Origin: Sphingomonas sp. TREG-RG-20F-R18-01
GTDB lineage: Bacteria > Pseudomonadota > Alphaproteobacteria > Sphingomonadales > Sphingomonadaceae
Assembly (NCBI RefSeq): GCF_022662475.1
Contig: NZ_JAKNQQ010000002.1
Location: 248,001-312,000, forward strand
Reading direction: 5' to 3'
Length of the DNA stretch: 64,000 nt
The number at the start of each line of letters is the position of its first letter. Positions within the stretch are counted from its first letter, which is position 1. Shown here in pieces: positions 62,433 through 64,000 of this stretch. Under the pieces are notes generated by a model. The model saw only the letters and a program-made list of their open reading frames with translations, did not search any database and was not told the origin of the DNA. Made by a program: the position numbers and the translations under genes.

Positions 62433-64000
62433 ATGCCGAGCATATTGGACGGCCGTATGGATGCGACCCTCGCCGCGTTGACGGGACCGGGCGGTCCGCT
62501 GGCCGTCGGGCGCGTTTCGGTCGATGGTCTGGATCTCCCGATCATCACCGGGGTTCCGCAGACGCTGCCGCCCTATTTCGCGCATTATTGCGCCGAACAT
62601 GCCGACAAGACCTTCCTCGTCGCGGGCGACGAACGGCTCACCTTCGCGCAGGTCCACCGCGCGGCCCACTGCGTCGCGCAGGCGCTGGTCGCGCATTACC
62701 GGATCCTGCCTGGCGACCGCGTGGGGATCGCGATGCGCAATTCGCCGTCGTGGATCGTGCTCTACATGGGGATCGTGATGGCGGGTGGCGTGGCCACGCT
62801 GCTCAACGGCTGGTGGCAGGCCGAGGAACTCGGCGCGGCGATGACCGATGTCGAATGCAGCCTGGTGTTTGCGGATCCGACCCGTGCCCGCCGGATCGCG
62901 GCGATCGACGGACTCGGCGTACCGATCGTGACGATCGACGACACCCTGCCGTTGAAGGCGGCGCTTGCCGGCCTGGATCCGGCGGATGTCGCGCTCCCCG
63001 TGGTCGCGCCGGAGGATGCCGGGACGATCCTGTTCACCTCGGGCTCGACCGGCCAGTCGAAGGGCGCGATCAGCGACCACCGCGCCGTGACGCAAGGCGT
63101 GTTCAACTATCTCGCGCAGGCGCTGATGATGCTGAGCATCGCGACGCAGGACGGCAGTCCGCCCGAGGGCCAACCCGCGACCCTGCTCAACGTGCCGCTG
63201 TTCCACGTCACCGCGGAGGTCCCGGTCTTCCTCCAGAGTTTCGCGATGGGACGAAAGCTGGTGCTGATGCCCAAATGGGATGCCGAGGAAGCGATGCGGC
63301 TGATCCAGGCCGAGACGGTCAGCTATTTCGTCGGCGTTCCCTTGATGAGCTTCGAGATCCTGACGCACCCCAACCGCGGTCATTACGATCTGTCGACGGT
63401 CACCGATTTTGCCGCAGGGGGCGCACCACGCCCGGTCGAGCACGTTCGCCGCATCGCGGACGAGATGGGCGGTCCCAAGCCCCTGCTCGGCTATGGCCTG
63501 ACCGAAACCAACGGCATCGGCTGCGGCAATTTCCGCGACAATTACCTCGACAAGCCCAATTCGACCGGGCGCGCCTCCGCGCCGCTGGTCGATCTCGCGA
63601 TCCTCGATGATAGCGGGCAGCCCGTGGCGCAGGGGCTGCGCGGCGAAGTCGCGATCCGCTCGATCTGCAATTTTCGCGAATATTACGGCCGTCCCGATGC
63701 GACCGCCGCCGCCTTTACCGCCGACCGCTACTTCCTGACCGGGGACATCGGCTATCTCGACGCGGACGGCTATCTCTTCATCGTCGATCGCAAGAAAGAC
63801 ATCATCATCCGCGGCGGCGAGAACATCTCCTGTCAGGAGGTCGAGGCGACGATCTACCAGCATCCGAGCGTGGCCGAGGCGGCGGTGTTCGGCTTGCCCG
63901 ACGAGCGCTACGGCGAAGTGCCCGGCGCGGTCGTCCAGTTGCGCGCGGATCAGCGGGTAAGTGTCGACGAACTCTCGGCCTTCCTGTTCGCGCATGTCGC
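62433..64000 (+). CDS. Class I adenylate-forming acyl-CoA ligase (truncated by window end)
   Basis: At least 522 residues are present. The AMP-binding P-loop-like motif [13 protein letters not shown] is near residue 196, the adenylate motif [13 protein letters not shown] near 352, and the C-terminal domain includes [20 protein letters not shown] and [20 protein letters not shown]. The sequence favours a long- or medium-chain fatty-acid type CoA ligase. ATG 62433 (MPSILDGRM) follows GGAG at 62423-62426; the ATG at 62428 is in another frame. The 3' end lies outside the window. Confidence 0.93.
   Translation, partial: MPSILDGRMDATLAALTGPGGPLAVGRVSVDGLDLPIITGVPQTLPPYFAHYCAEHADKTFLVAGDERLTFAQVHRAAHCVAQALVAHYRILPGDRVGIAMRNSPSWIVLYMGIVMAGGVATLLNGWWQAEELGAAMTDVECSLVFADPTRARRIAAIDGLGVPIVTIDDTLPLKAALAGLDPADVALPVVAPEDAGTILFTSGSTGQSKGAISDHRAVTQGVFNYLAQALMMLSIATQDGSPPEGQPATLLNVPLFHVTAEVPVFLQSFAMGRKLVLMPKWDAEEAMRLIQAETVSYFVGVPLMSFEILTHPNRGHYDLSTVTDFAAGGAPRPVEHVRRIADEMGGPKPLLGYGLTETNGIGCGNFRDNYLDKPNSTGRASAPLVDLAILDDSGQPVAQGLRGEVAIRSICNFREYYGRPDATAAAFTADRYFLTGDIGYLDADGYLFIVDRKKDIIIRGGENISCQEVEATIYQHPSVAEAAVFGLPDERYGEVPGAVVQLRADQRVSVDELSAFLFAHV

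Overview
The window is about 64 kb of GC-rich chromosome from an alphaproteobacterium, most likely a Sphingomonas or close relative (Sphingomonadaceae). The reasons are the carotenoid genes crtY, crtI and crtB, a DUF2141 protein, an imuA-imuB-dnaE2 mutagenesis cassette behind an alphaproteobacterial LexA box, two DUF2807 proteins, MipA and ferritin-like secreted proteins, class I PHA synthase with phasin, and many intergenic palindromes of the kind common in sphingomonads. No rRNA or tRNA gene, phage, insertion sequence or CRISPR array was seen. Species identity is an inference.

Layout. 0-9 kb: partial M23-type gene, SUV3-like helicase with S4 protein, fdxA, carD, two DUF2807 proteins, DUF1489, mgtE, cyclophilin, then two copies of a 106-bp palindromic element and a LysR regulator. 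9.7-10 kb: operator-like boxes and a likely small RNA with a strong terminator. 10-18 kb: a CDC48/p97-like double AAA ATPase, an MFS transporter with a phospholipase D protein, rpoZ and an Atm1-type ABC exporter. 18-23.9 kb: crtY-crtI-[106-bp element]-LOG-crtB, with a sterol-desaturase-family gene and DUF2141 diverging. 24-29.2 kb: MipA, two ferritin-like Tat-type proteins, TPP riboswitch and thiC. 29.3-35 kb: DUF4160/DUF2442 pair, a metal-uptake-like operon (DUF2946, TonB receptor, PepSY protein) and a GFA protein. 35-39.6 kb: MFS transporter coupled to a GH31 glycosidase, then an outer-membrane barrel protein. 39.8-47 kb: imuA-imuB-dnaE2, a HerA-like ATPase and a TonB-like protein. 47.8-50.3 kb: aminotransferase, TauE/SafE, thioesterase. 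50.6-53.8 kb: phaC, phasin with PhaR-like boxes, clpS. 53.8-64 kb: Crp/Fnr regulator, murA, DUF2147, Cys/Met PLP enzyme, a 4 x 141-bp tandem array, pgeF-GNAT-midA, lgt and a truncated acyl-CoA ligase.

Most genes sit in short operons with 4-bp stop/start overlaps. The space between operons is unusually full of palindromes from at least four sequence families. One family member has been interrupted by another next to an 8-bp direct repeat, one element carries the ribosome binding site of a gene inside the carotenoid operon, and two tandem duplications were built from them. Together with the candidate mmgR-like sRNA and the shared PhaR-like boxes, these are the most interesting non-coding signals here.
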